From the NCBI RefSeq assembly GCF_042427745.1, contig NZ_JBHMFA010000006.1: a DNA stretch of 64,000 nucleotides, one strand, 5' to 3'. Numbering within the stretch: the first letter of the stretch is position 1; the number at the start of each line of letters is the position of its first letter. This document shows positions 18,180 to 27,736 of the stretch, piece after piece. The notes under the pieces are model-generated. The model ran no database searches and had not been told where the DNA came from. It saw only the letters and a program-made list of their open reading frames with translations. The DNA is from Algibacter miyuki. GTDB lineage: Bacteria; Bacteroidota; Bacteroidia; Flavobacteriales; Flavobacteriaceae. The position numbers and the translations under genes are program-made.

Positions 18180-19849
18180 TATTGTTTTATCAATCGGAAT
18201 GTATTTATTTCTTTTGGCGTTTCAACCTTCAAAATATAAACACCTTTAATAAGTGTTGTAGTATCTATGGGATTGCTCTTGTTAGAAATTACGTATGTAC
18301 TGATACGTTTTCCTAAAATATTAAAAAGACTCAACGTTGCACCATCAATTTGCGCTGGTAATTGCACTTGAAATTGATTTTCGATAGGATTGGGATAGAC
18401 CTGAATTTCTGAAATATTACTTACATTATCTGTCGCTAACGGATAGATTTTATTAAAAACCATTTCAAAATCTGGAATACCATGTCCCATCATAAAATCG
18501 GGAGTTTCATATTGAGAACTTGATTCTCTAATATAATCCATAAGTTCTAGGTTAGTCAAATCTGGAAAAACTTGCCATAAACAAGCTACACCTCCTGCCA
18601 AAATAGGTGAACTAAATGACGTTCCGCTCGTTGTTCCAATAGCATCATTATCTTTAATAACATATACATTTGCGCCTTGCGCTACAACATCAGGCTTAAT
18701 AGTAGATTGATAACCGGTTCCTGCTGAACTAAACATGGCATAATCACCTTTATAATCAACTGCACCAATGGTAAGTGTATTTGGAGCATCGGCTGGTGCA
18801 CCAATACTAGCCCCCCAAGCGTTTCCTGCAGCGGTTACTAATAAAAGTCCTTTTTCAAAAGCGATGTTTGCCCCTTGCGTGATAAAAGCGGTTTTTCCGT
18901 CCATAGCACTTTCATTATAGTCATATTTGCTACCTGGATCAAAATCATCATAACCGAGCGATGTATTAATGATATCAACACCTAAACTATCGGCACGCTC
19001 AACGGCTTCAACCCAGTAACTTTCTTCAACTGGATTTTCATCGTTACTATCTTCAGTTATATATAGATAATACGAGGCATCTGGAGCTGTGCCTACATAA
19101 TATTTTTTAGCAACATCATCATTAAAATATCCCGCCATAGCGCTTAAAACGTGCGTACCATGGTCGGTAAATGTATTGGTGTACACATCATTATCTCGGT
19201 TTACAAAATCATAATCGTCAATAATATGGCCATCATTCCGAAGCTTTTCAAAGCCTTTCATGGTATTTACGTTTGGAAATCCACCATCCATAATAGCAAT
19301 TGTAACACCCGAACCGGTATAACCTTCTTGGTGTAATTTATCGCCATTAAACATTTCAATTTGATTGGCAGCATTACCGTAATCGTAAGTTGTTACCACG
19401 GTTTCAAACTTGGAAGTCTGTTTTTTATTTTCGCCTTTGAACGTGATATTTTTAGATCTATCAGCAAAAACAACTTTGTCTATAAACTCTTTTTGAGGCG
19501 TTAATAAACTTTCTTGTGAGTTAAGCAACGCATCTATATCGCATTTTTTTCCGCGGACATGTACCGCATTAGACCATTTAGATTTGGCCATAACGGTAAT
19601 TCCTGTGGCATTTTTAAGTGCTGAAATATACTTTTCGTTAATCGGAACATCACGTTCATCAATAACAACATTATGGCGGTTTTTCCTATCGATCGCTTTT
19701 TGAGTAAGCATCGAAATGGGATTAGCGAGATAAGTTGTAACATTTGCTTTATCAGACAAATAAAGCCAAGCTTCTTCTGTTTCTGCTTCTTGAGCAGAAA
19801 TACTGAATGAAAAAGCCATTAAATAGAGAGGGAGGACTACTTTTTTCAT
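18179..19849 (-). CDS. Subtilase (S8) family serine peptidase with T9SS type A sorting domain
   Basis: 556 aa from ATG 19849, chosen because MKKVVLPLYLMAFSFSISAQ is a clean signal peptide; the frame extends 16 codons further without one. Catalytic triad: Asp188 (TIAIMDGG), His230 (DHGTHV), Ser411 (TSGTSFSSP), with Asn343 (AAGN) for the oxyanion hole. The last ~75 residues are a Por-type secretion tail (VYPNPIENQF, LFNILGK, GVYILKVET, FRLIKQ), so it is exported by T9SS to the surface or medium. It starts 25 bp after mnmA and overlaps the following oxidoreductase gene by one base. Confidence 0.92.
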   Translation of the reverse strand: MKKVVLPLYLMAFSFSISAQEAETEEAWLYLSDKANVTTYLANPISMLTQKAIDRKNRHNVVIDERDVPINEKYISALKNATGITVMAKSKWSNAVHVRGKKCDIDALLNSQESLLTPQKEFIDKVVFADRSKNITFKGENKKQTSKFETVVTTYDYGNAANQIEMFNGDKLHQEGYTGSGVTIAIMDGGFPNVNTMKGFEKLRNDGHIIDDYDFVNRDNDVYTNTFTDHGTHVLSAMAGYFNDDVAKKYYVGTAPDASYYLYITEDSNDENPVEESYWVEAVERADSLGVDIINTSLGYDDFDPGSKYDYNESAMDGKTAFITQGANIAFEKGLLLVTAAGNAWGASIGAPADAPNTLTIGAVDYKGDYAMFSSAGTGYQSTIKPDVVAQGANVYVIKDNDAIGTTSGTSFSSPILAGGVACLWQVFPDLTNLELMDYIRESSSQYETPDFMMGHGIPDFEMVFNKIYPLATDNVSNISEIQVYPNPIENQFQVQLPAQIDGATLSLFNILGKRISTYVISNKSNPIDTTTLIKGVYILKVETPKEINTFRLIKQ

Positions 19850-19874
19850 GGAAATTAATTTTAGTTGGTGTAAG

Positions 19875-21062
19875 TTACGAAATAACCCCCGAACCAACTA
19901 ACTCGTCTCCTAAATACCATGCAACAAATTGGCCTTCTGTAATGGCCGATTGTGGATTTTCAAATTCCACATACATCCCTGTTGCTACTTTATGTAACGT
20001 TGCTTTCTCTAAGGCTTGTCTGTATCGAATTCTAGCCATTACCTCTAAGGTTTCCCCTATTTGTAGTTCTAAATCTTTGCGAATCCAATGTAACTCGGCA
20101 TTCGTGACAAAAAGAGCACTTTTATATAATCCCGGATGTGCTTTACCTTGCCCCGTGTAAATTACATTTTCATTCACATCAGTATCTATAACAAATAGTG
20201 GTTCTATGGTGCCTCCAACACCTAAACCTTTCCGTTGTCCTTTTGTAAAATAATGCGCTCCTTGATGTTTACCTACAATTTTTCCGTGCTCTAATTTATA
20301 ATCTAATTTTCGAGATAAATAGTGCAGTTTTTCTTCCGTAGAAGAGAAATTTTGTTCTGTTTCTTGGTATAATGCTTGTTCCTTCGGAATTTCAACAATA
20401 ACACCTTCTTTGGGTTTTAATTGCTGTTGAAGAAACTCAGGCAACTTCACTTTTCCTATAAAACAAAGGCCTTGAGAATCTTTTTTATCAGCAGTTACCA
20501 AGTCTAATTCCATGGCAATTTCTCGAACTTCAGGTTTTGTTAATTCACCAATAGGAAATAACGATTTTGAAAGTTGTTCCTGAGATAATTGACATAAAAA
20601 ATACGATTGATCTTTATTATCATCCACACCAGCAAGCAGCTGAAATACATCATTCCCTTCCTTTTCAATCGTGCCTTTACGACAATAATGACCCGTTGCG
20701 ACAAAATCGGCACCTAAATCTAAAGCGATTTTCATAAACACATCAAACTTAATCTCTCTGTTACAAAGTACATCTGGGTTTGGTGTGCGCCCTTTTTCGT
20801 ATTCATTGAACATATAATCGACAATACGCTCCTTATATTCTTCGCTTAAATCTACGGTTTGAAACGGAATCCCCAATTTTTCGGCTACCAACATAGCATC
20901 GTTACTATCATCTAACCATGGACATTCGTTGGAAATAGTTACCGTATCATCGTGCCAATTTTTCATGAATAACCCAATAACCTCGTAACCTTGCTCCTTT
21001 AATAAATGGGCCGCAACGCTAGAATCTACACCACCTGAAAGCCCTATTACAACTCGTTTCAT
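19875..21062 (-). CDS. mnmA: tRNA-specific 2-thiouridylase MnmA
   Basis: 395 aa. ATP-pyrophosphatase loop GLSGGVDSSVAA at residues 7-18; nucleophile Cys100 in NPDVLCNREIKF; second catalytic Cys200 in DSQGLCFIG; C-terminal beta-barrel from about 290. MnmA puts sulfur on U34 of Lys, Glu and Gln tRNAs using persulfide relayed from a cysteine desulfurase. Slightly longer than the ~365-aa average, as in other Bacteroidota. A TACCTTTG box on the coding strand at 21167-21160 is a plausible promoter about 100 bp upstream of the ATG. First gene of the operon with the subtilase and flavin enzyme. Confidence 0.96.
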   Translation of the reverse strand: MKRVVIGLSGGVDSSVAAHLLKEQGYEVIGLFMKNWHDDTVTISNECPWLDDSNDAMLVAEKLGIPFQTVDLSEEYKERIVDYMFNEYEKGRTPNPDVLCNREIKFDVFMKIALDLGADFVATGHYCRKGTIEKEGNDVFQLLAGVDDNKDQSYFLCQLSQEQLSKSLFPIGELTKPEVREIAMELDLVTADKKDSQGLCFIGKVKLPEFLQQQLKPKEGVIVEIPKEQALYQETEQNFSSTEEKLHYLSRKLDYKLEHGKIVGKHQGAHYFTKGQRKGLGVGGTIEPLFVIDTDVNENVIYTGQGKAHPGLYKSALFVTNAELHWIRKDLELQIGETLEVMARIRYRQALEKATLHKVATGMYVEFENPQSAITEGQFVAWYLGDELVGSGVIS

Positions 21063-21272
21063 ATCTGTTTTATATATAAATACCGTCTCACCAAACCATT
21101 AAATTTTTAAAAATTAATCGCTGTGATTGGATATATGTCGTATTAAAAAAATTAGTTTACAAAGGTAGGAATAATGGATTGTATTTACCCGCTTTTTAGA
21201 TTCCTAGTTTTATGAAGTAGACGTTAAAAAAATGTTTAAATATGGCACTCAATTTTTATTGATTTGAACACC

Positions 21273-21974
21273 TTATTTTTTAACGTATTGGGGTTTATAA
21301 GTGAAATCTTTTTCTTCAATAAGTTTTCCGTTTTCGTAATATTTCCAAACACCATCTTTTTTACCATTTTTGTATTGCCCCTCGATTAACAGTTCTCCTT
21401 TTGAATTGTAAATTTTTGATGGACCATGAATTAGTCCTTCTTTATAAATAAAGGATTTTAAAACCACTTTATTTTCCGAATACCAAAACGATTCTCCGTC
21501 TAATTTACCCGCAGTATAGTTTTGCCTTTCAGCCACTTCGCCATTTTTATAATACACTAGACGTTCGCCAGTTAATGCTCCTTCATTATCAAAATGTTCT
21601 AAAATCAATAAATTATTCGAAGCTTGCTGATAATATTTCCAAGTACCAATGTAGGTTTTACCATCCATAGCACCTTCACTAATAATTTTTCCTGTGGAAG
21701 ATAAAAAAGTAACCTGAGTTATATTATTTTCTTTGTTAAATTGCTTTGTTGCCGACAAAACAGGCTTGTTTTTTACGTTTTTATAAAATTTAAAAAGGCC
21801 GACTTCTTTACCGTGTAAAAATGCGCCTTCATAGCGAATAACTTCGGAATTTTCAAAATTCTTTTTCCATACACCGTGGCGCTTTCCTGTATTATCTAAT
21901 TGATTAATGTCTTGAGCTGAAACCCCTGACGCAGTTAGTAAAAAGGATAATACGGCTATATTTAAAAACTTCAT
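21273..21974 (-). CDS. MORN-like (YwqK-type) repeat secreted protein
   Basis: 233 aa. Signal peptide to about residue 20 (SGVSAQD). The rest is repeats of the pattern G.(Y/W)K.Y..NG: GKRHGVWKKNFEN, HGKEVGLFKFYKN, GTWKYYQQ, GERLVYYKNGEVAE, GESFWYSENK, HGPSKIYNSKGE, DGVWKYYENGKLIEEKDF. These match toxin-antitoxin YwqK/MORN-variant repeats, which in Bacteroidota usually occur in exported proteins with no toxin partner. No partner is present here either. Monocistronic, with a 210-bp gap to mnmA. Function unknown. Confidence 0.8.
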   Translation of the reverse strand: MKFLNIAVLSFLLTASGVSAQDINQLDNTGKRHGVWKKNFENSEVIRYEGAFLHGKEVGLFKFYKNVKNKPVLSATKQFNKENNITQVTFLSSTGKIISEGAMDGKTYIGTWKYYQQASNNLLILEHFDNEGALTGERLVYYKNGEVAERQNYTAGKLDGESFWYSENKVVLKSFIYKEGLIHGPSKIYNSKGELLIEGQYKNGKKDGVWKYYENGKLIEEKDFTYKPQYVKK

Positions 21975-22118
21975 ACTTATAATTTAATTTTGAAATGATC
22001 CTTAGAAAACAACTTACTACTTATTTTTTCTGAAAAGAATTAAGAAACCTCCTAAGCTAATTTGACAACGAAATTATTGCTTTCAAATTGTTTATAGCAA
22101 TTACATTGCCAAATATTT

Positions 22119-23696
22119 TTAGTTTTTTGAGATATCGTCTAAAATCCAATCTAATTCGGGGTCTTTATCCGTAAGAAGATCATTAATTGTTGGTAGAATT
22201 TCTTTATCTGGTTTAATGCCAAAACCATCTGGGTTTTGTTTATAAGGCGCTTCAATTTGCATTAAACCCATCCGAACCTTTAGTTTAGACTCTGGTAACT
22301 CATAAATTTTGTACAAGCCAGCAACGCAACCATTATAGGCGCCACCCGTTTCTTCGCCAACAAAAAAGGCTCTTTTTGTCGCTTTTAAATGAGTAGATAG
22401 TAATGCAGATGCCGAAAATGAATTCCCGTTAATTAACACATATAAATTAGCTTTATAATTGAGTTTATTAGGTTGCTTTTCTTTGGTGTATGGAAATTTA
22501 TAATATAAGTTTTCATCCTGTTTTTTGGTTTTCAAAAGGTTTTCTATAGCTACAAAAGGTGTTGCTAAAACACCAAATACCAAGCCAGAAACAGACTTAG
22601 AATTATTAACCAAACCAGGTAAAAAGGAAGTTCGACTATTTACTTGGCTAGCTGCCATAAATGTGTAATTATTTTTGGTTAAATAGCTGTATAAATAATT
22701 TATTTCGGCAATACGCCCACCACCATTATCTCTTAAATCAAGAATGAAATTTTTAGTTTTAGCCGAATCTAATTTTTTAAAACTTTCTTTATAAAATTTA
22801 CGATAGTTACCATTATTAAATCCTCGAATTTTCATGTACGCCGTAGCGCTATCAGTTCCTATAAAATTAAAGTTTCGAGTATATTCATTTTTGCTCGCAA
22901 TATACCCTTGTCTCCTATTCTTTTTACGCTTATTTTTAGCGCGTAGCCGTTGTTTTTGTTTTTCTTCCTTAGAAGGTTTTACAACTTTCTTTTTCACTAA
23001 AGAATCATTTTTTTTCTCTTTATCTTCTTTTGAAATGCGTTTGTACAATTTTACAAAAACGGAATCCTTTAATTTAAAATGAACCTTCAAACTATCAATA
23101 TATCCTTTGTCCTTATAATAAAAACTGGTAAATCGTGGCCCAACATAACGGTTATGCAGCGTTTGATTATAACCATCGGAAGCAAAGCGTGTTTTATAGG
23201 TTTTAATTAATTTGGAAACCTGTTCATTCTCGATTTTTAAAACTTCCGATCCCACAACCATTGAATCCTTTCCGCGCGTTTTTAAAACCCAAAGCTTGTC
23301 GTTAATATAGTCGAATTCTAATTTATTAAACTCAAAATTAAGTTCCTTTAATGCCTTTATGTCTCGTTTTGTAAAATGTTTTGATGCCGATCCCAACGCC
23401 ACATGGCCTTGTTTTACTTCTGAAATTACGGGTGCAAGTTTTTTATAAAAATCACGTGAGTTTATCCGTGTTTTAATGGATTGCTTTAAACTATCGAATT
23501 TAAAATCTAAATCGGTTTTGGATATGTATTGATATAATTTTGGATGGTGTTTTTTCAATTGAAAATATACGCGATCTACATCATTCCGAAGCACGTCTGG
23601 TGTATGAAGCGTTGCTATTTGTTCGTTATGTTTTTTAACGCTGACACAAGATGTAAATTGAATCAATACTATTAAAATCACTAAAATTTTCTGCAT
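22119..23696 (-). CDS. S41 family peptidase, lipoprotein
   Basis: 525 aa. Lipoprotein signal MQKILVILIVLIQFTSC with lipidated Cys17. An unusually basic insert lies at about 235-265 (KKVVKPSKEEKQKQRLRAKN). The S41 C-terminal protease core includes IRGFNNG, FILDLRDNGGG, LYVLINGNSFSASALLSTHLK (nucleophile Ser in the NSFSAS segment), VGEETGGAYNG and PDKEI. No PDZ domain is clear. Expected role: periplasmic or outer-membrane-anchored processing or degradation of proteins. It is divergent from smpB with a ~255-bp gap in which no convincing operator was seen. Confidence 0.85.
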   Translation of the reverse strand: MQKILVILIVLIQFTSCVSVKKHNEQIATLHTPDVLRNDVDRVYFQLKKHHPKLYQYISKTDLDFKFDSLKQSIKTRINSRDFYKKLAPVISEVKQGHVALGSASKHFTKRDIKALKELNFEFNKLEFDYINDKLWVLKTRGKDSMVVGSEVLKIENEQVSKLIKTYKTRFASDGYNQTLHNRYVGPRFTSFYYKDKGYIDSLKVHFKLKDSVFVKLYKRISKEDKEKKNDSLVKKKVVKPSKEEKQKQRLRAKNKRKKNRRQGYIASKNEYTRNFNFIGTDSATAYMKIRGFNNGNYRKFYKESFKKLDSAKTKNFILDLRDNGGGRIAEINYLYSYLTKNNYTFMAASQVNSRTSFLPGLVNNSKSVSGLVFGVLATPFVAIENLLKTKKQDENLYYKFPYTKEKQPNKLNYKANLYVLINGNSFSASALLSTHLKATKRAFFVGEETGGAYNGCVAGLYKIYELPESKLKVRMGLMQIEAPYKQNPDGFGIKPDKEILPTINDLLTDKDPELDWILDDISKN

Positions 23697-23951
23697 AAAA
23701 GGGCTTTATGTGTACTAAGAGAAATCTTACTATATATCACCTTATAACTATTCCACATCAAAAATGTTTTATTTGCATAAATCTATTTCATAAAAAGAGT
23801 CTCATCTTCCTGTGAAATACTAGTTAAATTGAGGTGATTATGATTTTCTTCTGATTATTTATTTTATCACTATGTAAAAGTAATCGATTTTTTCAATCTT
23901 ACTAAAATTAAAAAAGTGAATGACTTAATAATTTTTGTAATTTTGTTCACC

Positions 23952-24410
23952 ATGCAAAAAAACATAAACATACAGAATAAAAAAGCACGCTTTCTATACG
24001 AGATTTTAGATAAATACACGGCGGGCATTGTGCTTACAGGAACCGAAATTAAATCCATAAGAAACAGTCGCGCATCTATTGCCGAAAGTTTTTGCGAATT
24101 TAACGAGGCTGGCGAGCTTTTTGCTATAAATATGAATATTGAAGAATATATTTATGGTAATTATTACAACCATAGGCCTAAAGCAGAGCGTAAACTTTTA
24201 CTGAATAAAAAAGAATTAAAAAAACTGAATAAAGAAGTGCAAAACACTGGACTTACTATTATTCCGTTACGTTTATTTATTAATGAAAAAGGTTATGCTA
24301 AACTCGTTATCGCTCTTGCAAAAGGTAAAAAATTGTATGACAAGCGAGAAACGATGAAAGACCGCGATAACAAACGTAGTTTAGATAGAATTAAGAAAAT
24401 TTATAAATAG
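23952..24410 (+). CDS. smpB: SsrA-binding protein SmpB
   Basis: 152 aa from ATG 23952. A frame start at 23916 would add a hydrophobic dozen residues not found in the family, while MQKNINIQNKKARFLYEILD is a standard flavobacterial start. Core motifs: YTAGIVLTGTEIKSIRNSRASI, SFCEFNEAGELFAINMNIEEY, HRPKAERKLLLNKKEL, GLTIIPLRLFINEKGYAKLVIALAKGKK in order, and the basic tail RDNKRSLDRIKKIYK. SmpB delivers tmRNA to stalled ribosomes in trans-translation. A TAATTTTG box lies 6 bp before the ATG. The next gene begins 6 bp downstream. Confidence 0.96.
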   Translation: MQKNINIQNKKARFLYEILDKYTAGIVLTGTEIKSIRNSRASIAESFCEFNEAGELFAINMNIEEYIYGNYYNHRPKAERKLLLNKKELKKLNKEVQNTGLTIIPLRLFINEKGYAKLVIALAKGKKLYDKRETMKDRDNKRSLDRIKKIYK

Positions 24411-24416
24411 ATTATA

Positions 24417-24953
24417 ATGAAAAAACAGCTTTTAGTACTTTTTTTATGTGCCATGACCACTTTTGCTAATGCACAAAAACCAAAGGAAGAAGAAAAAGAA
24501 ATTGATTATTCTGAAAATGTAGCCACCATTGAAAATATTGTAGCTTCATTTTATAGTTCTATTTCTGGCAAAGTTGACGAGCAACGTAATTGGAAGTTGT
24601 TTAAACTGCTATTTAGAGGTGATGCTAAATTAATTCCTGCTGGAAAAAATAATGAAGGTGAATACCAAGTGAGCTATCTAAAACCTGCCGATTATATTAA
24701 AAACTCTGGAAAATGGCTTGTTGCAAATGGCTTTATTGAAAAGGAAGTTAACCGCGAAGTCGATGTTTTTGGCAAAATGGCTCATGTTTTTAGTACGTAT
24801 GAAGGTTACACAAGCGACAGTGATGAAGAACCATCTCTTCGAGGTATTAATAGTTTTCAGTTAGCACATGATGGTGAACGTTGGTGGATTGTGAATGTTT
24901 TCTGGACTCAAGAAACTTACATCCATCCTATTCCATCTCGATATTTGAAATAA
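24417..24953 (+). CDS. Secreted NTF2-like fold protein
   Basis: 178 aa. Signal peptide ends FANAQ (about residue 20). The mature part has a layout like SnoaL/NTF2-type cone folds: helical opening IENIVASFYSSISGKVDEQRNWKLFKLLF, then strands AKLIPAG, VFGKMAHVFSTYEGY, GINSFQLAHDGERWWIVNVFW. No catalytic residues can be assigned. It starts 6 bp after smpB and is probably co-transcribed; functional linkage is not implied. Family assignment rests on pattern only. Confidence 0.68.
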   Translation: MKKQLLVLFLCAMTTFANAQKPKEEEKEIDYSENVATIENIVASFYSSISGKVDEQRNWKLFKLLFRGDAKLIPAGKNNEGEYQVSYLKPADYIKNSGKWLVANGFIEKEVNREVDVFGKMAHVFSTYEGYTSDSDEEPSLRGINSFQLAHDGERWWIVNVFWTQETYIHPIPSRYLK

Positions 24954-25005
24954 TTTATTCTTTCATCGAAAATAGCGTTGGTTTTGATACTTAAACTTTA
25001 GGCCA

Positions 25006-26028
25006 CTAAATTCCTTTTAATCGTTCCCAAAGGTTAGATATTGCAGAGTTCACCGTTTTAGCTTCTCGCTCAAAGGGTTTCATGTTTAACCGATTTCCGT
25101 CTTTGTAAAGTTTCATTTTAAACACTGAGGAATTCGGATTGTTTTCATCTAAAAGTGGATACCTCAAATCATTATATTGATAACCATTTTCTTCAACTTG
25201 ATAAATACTATAGTAATTGTTGCTAAACCAAGCTAAATCCTGAATATCTTTATAATCAAACGGACTTAAATCACGCTGTTTAGGTAATTCTAAAATGTTT
25301 TTGAACTTAGTTTCCGTATCAAAAAGAGAATAATTGGCAATAAAATAACTGCTTTCTGTTTCGGCTATACCATACCATAGCGCATTGCTAAAAAGTGCAG
25401 GATTTGAGCTGTAGCGTGTATAATTAATGTTGTTTTCGGCTAGGGTCTTCCTAAAAATGGAATCGATATAGAATTTATTCCCAACGGTAAGTAGCATATA
25501 AATGGAACTTATTCCTAAACCAAACTTCAACAAACATGTTCTTTTATTCGATGTTCTATTAAAAAACATAAGCACGATTATGCTTAATAAAAAAGGTACA
25601 GTATAAAACACATCAACCACAGCTATATTATTAAAAGCCACCCGATAATTACTAATTGGCGTAAACAATTGTGTGCCATAAGGTGTAAAACAATCTAGAA
25701 TAGGATGCGTAACTAACGACCAAAAGAACAAACTAATCCAGTTTTTCTGTGTTGTAGTGCCTATACGTTTACCCGAATTATAGAGTTTAAATACGCCCCA
25801 ACCCAATATAAAAGCACCCAAAATAGCAAACCAAATGGAATGCATAAAGCCACGATGAAACAACATCGCGTCTATTTGGTTGTTATAGATAAGATTTCCT
25901 ATAAAAACATCTAAATCAGGGATTGTACCACCAATAGCACCAAATAAAAGGGCTCTATTCCCAATCTTTTTGCCCAAAACGGCTTCGCCACATGCGGCAC
26001 CTAAAACAATTTGTGTTAACGAATCCAT
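25006..26028 (-). CDS. Membrane-bound metal-dependent hydrolase, YdjM/DUF457-like
   Basis: 340 aa. N-terminal half has about five membrane helices and the family's metal-ligand pattern: MDSLTQIVLGAACGEAVLG, GGTIPDLDV (Asp), LFHRGFMHS (two His) and THPILDCFTPYGTQLF (His, Asp). The C-terminal ~150 residues form a soluble domain (SSYFIANYSLFD, FKMKLYKDGNRLNM) typical of the longer Bacteroidota members. The family resembles LexA-regulated YdjM; the reaction is unknown. Convergent with the NTF2-like gene. A TACTTTTG -7-like box lies at 26066-26059 on the coding strand. Confidence 0.8.
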   Translation of the reverse strand: MDSLTQIVLGAACGEAVLGKKIGNRALLFGAIGGTIPDLDVFIGNLIYNNQIDAMLFHRGFMHSIWFAILGAFILGWGVFKLYNSGKRIGTTTQKNWISLFFWSLVTHPILDCFTPYGTQLFTPISNYRVAFNNIAVVDVFYTVPFLLSIIVLMFFNRTSNKRTCLLKFGLGISSIYMLLTVGNKFYIDSIFRKTLAENNINYTRYSSNPALFSNALWYGIAETESSYFIANYSLFDTETKFKNILELPKQRDLSPFDYKDIQDLAWFSNNYYSIYQVEENGYQYNDLRYPLLDENNPNSSVFKMKLYKDGNRLNMKPFEREAKTVNSAISNLWERLKGI

Positions 26029-26130
26029 GTTGAGTAATCTCTGTTAAAATTTGAAACGCAAAAGTAACGAAGTATTTCTATTTGCATACAATCAACGAAA
26101 ATCGTAACATTACAGGTGAAAAATAATAGT

Positions 26131-27597
26131 ATGCAAGACGACAAAAATATTTCCAAAATTGAAGCCGATAATCAAACTATAATTGAAAACAAAGCACTCA
26201 ATATTTGGGAAGCTTTAATTCCTGTTGTTATTTTAATGGGACTTTTATATTATAACATTGAATTTGAAGATGGCGAATGGTTTGGAGAATATTCTAATCA
26301 GTACATTTTACTTATTGGTGGTGCCATTGCAGCTATTATGGGTTTCTACATTAAAGTGTCATATAAATTGATGCTTAAAGAAGTTTGGGAAAACCTAAAA
26401 AGTGTATTCACCCCTATACTGATCTTGTTTTTAGTTGGCGCGCTTGCCGGAACTTGGCTTGTCAGTGGGGTTATTCCTGCGATGGTTTATTACGGATTAC
26501 AAGTATTAAGTCCGAGTATATTCCTACCTGCTTCCGTTATTATTGCCGCTGTTATTTCTATTGCTACAGGAAGTTCTTGGACAACTTCGGCCACTGTTGG
26601 TATTGCATTAGTAGGTATTGGCACAGCTTTAGGCATTGCCCCAGGTATGATTGCTGGTGCAGTTATTTCGGGAGCTTATTTTGGAGATAAAATGTCGCCA
26701 TTAAGTGACACCACGAACCTCGCTCCTGCTATGGCTGGTACCGATTTGTTTACACATATTAGATATATGATGTACACCACCGTACCCACAATAATAATTA
26801 CATTGGTGTTTTTTACGGTTTTAAGTATGAATATTGAAACCACCGGAAGTGCCGATGTGAGTAGCCTACTCAACACTATAGATACGACCTTTAATATTTC
26901 ACCATGGCTATTCGCGGTTCCAGTAACCGTAATTGCTTTAATTTTACTAAAAACGAAGCCCCTTGTTGCTTTAATATCTGGTGTGGTATTGGCCGCTATT
27001 TTTGCTTTTATTTTTCAACCACAGATATTAAACGGGTTGGCCGATTCTAAACTATCTGCCATTACCACTTCGGTATTAACAGATGTACAAATTACTACTG
27101 ATAACGAAAAACTAAACGATCTTTTCTCTGCTGGAGGCATGAAAGGCATGCTTTGGACCATTTATCTAATTACATGCGCCATGATATTTGGAGGCATTAT
27201 GGACGGCATTGGGGCCTTAGCACGCATCACCAAAGGCTTACTTTCTATAGCATCTTCTGTTTTTGGCTTATTTGCTAGTACTGTAATTAGTTGTTTAGGA
27301 TTAAACCTTGTGGCTTCCGATCAATACTTGGCTATTGTAATTCCTGGTAAAATGTTTAAAAAAGCATACGAAGATCGTGGTTTAGCGCCAGAGAATTTAA
27401 GTAGAACTTTAGAAGATTCCGGTACGGTAACCTCTGTTTTAATTCCTTGGAACACCTGTGGCGCCTACCAATCAGGTGTTTTAGGCGTTGGCATATCAGA
27501 ATATTTTGTGTATGCTATTTTTAACTGGTTAAGTCCGTTTACCACATTACTTTTTGCTGCTTTAAACATCAAAATTAGGCAACTTGCTACTAAATAG
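26131..27597 (+). CDS. nhaC: Na+/H+ antiporter NhaC family
   Basis: Called from ATG 26131 (488 aa). The frame can also start at GTG 26116, but AGGTGA at 26114-26119 overlaps that GTG and sits as a Shine-Dalgarno 11 bp before the ATG. About 11-12 membrane helices. NhaC features: ATGSSWTTSATVGIALVGIG, GAVISGAYFGDKMSPLSDTTNLAPAM (ion-binding region), VASDQYLAIVIPGKMF and LEDSGTVTSVLIPWNTCGAYQ in order. It exchanges sodium for protons at the inner membrane for pH and salt homeostasis, fitting a marine host. Monocistronic. Confidence 0.92.
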   Translation: MQDDKNISKIEADNQTIIENKALNIWEALIPVVILMGLLYYNIEFEDGEWFGEYSNQYILLIGGAIAAIMGFYIKVSYKLMLKEVWENLKSVFTPILILFLVGALAGTWLVSGVIPAMVYYGLQVLSPSIFLPASVIIAAVISIATGSSWTTSATVGIALVGIGTALGIAPGMIAGAVISGAYFGDKMSPLSDTTNLAPAMAGTDLFTHIRYMMYTTVPTIIITLVFFTVLSMNIETTGSADVSSLLNTIDTTFNISPWLFAVPVTVIALILLKTKPLVALISGVVLAAIFAFIFQPQILNGLADSKLSAITTSVLTDVQITTDNEKLNDLFSAGGMKGMLWTIYLITCAMIFGGIMDGIGALARITKGLLSIASSVFGLFASTVISCLGLNLVASDQYLAIVIPGKMFKKAYEDRGLAPENLSRTLEDSGTVTSVLIPWNTCGAYQSGVLGVGISEYFVYAIFNWLSPFTTLLFAALNIKIRQLATK

Positions 27598-27692
27598 ATT
27601 AATATTATTTCGTTTTAAATATACAATAGACAAAATCTATTCATTTATAAAAAATTAAAATTTCATTATCTCAAATTATTTCTATTCTATCC

Positions 27693-27700
27693 TATCTTTG
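27693..27700 (+). promoter_or_regulatory. -7 promoter box of the peroxiredoxin operon
   Basis: TATCTTTG matches TAnnTTTG exactly and lies 37 bp before the ATG of the peroxiredoxin gene. No TTG is seen at the ideal -33 spacing. Confidence 0.5.
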
Positions 27701-27736
27701 TACTAAGAAAATTATTAATCAGTAAAAAATAATAAC

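Noticed and set aside
21273..21974. YwqK-type repeat protein as part of a toxin-antitoxin pair
   Set aside because: It has a signal peptide and no toxin gene next to it; the family name is historical.
23938..23945. TAATTTTG 6 bp before smpB, and TACTTTTG 4 bp before the MATE gene (17138-17131), as leaderless promoters
   Set aside because: The TAnnTTTG word is expected about once per 1-2 kb per strand in such A/T-rich DNA, and neither has a TTG -33 box at the right spacing.
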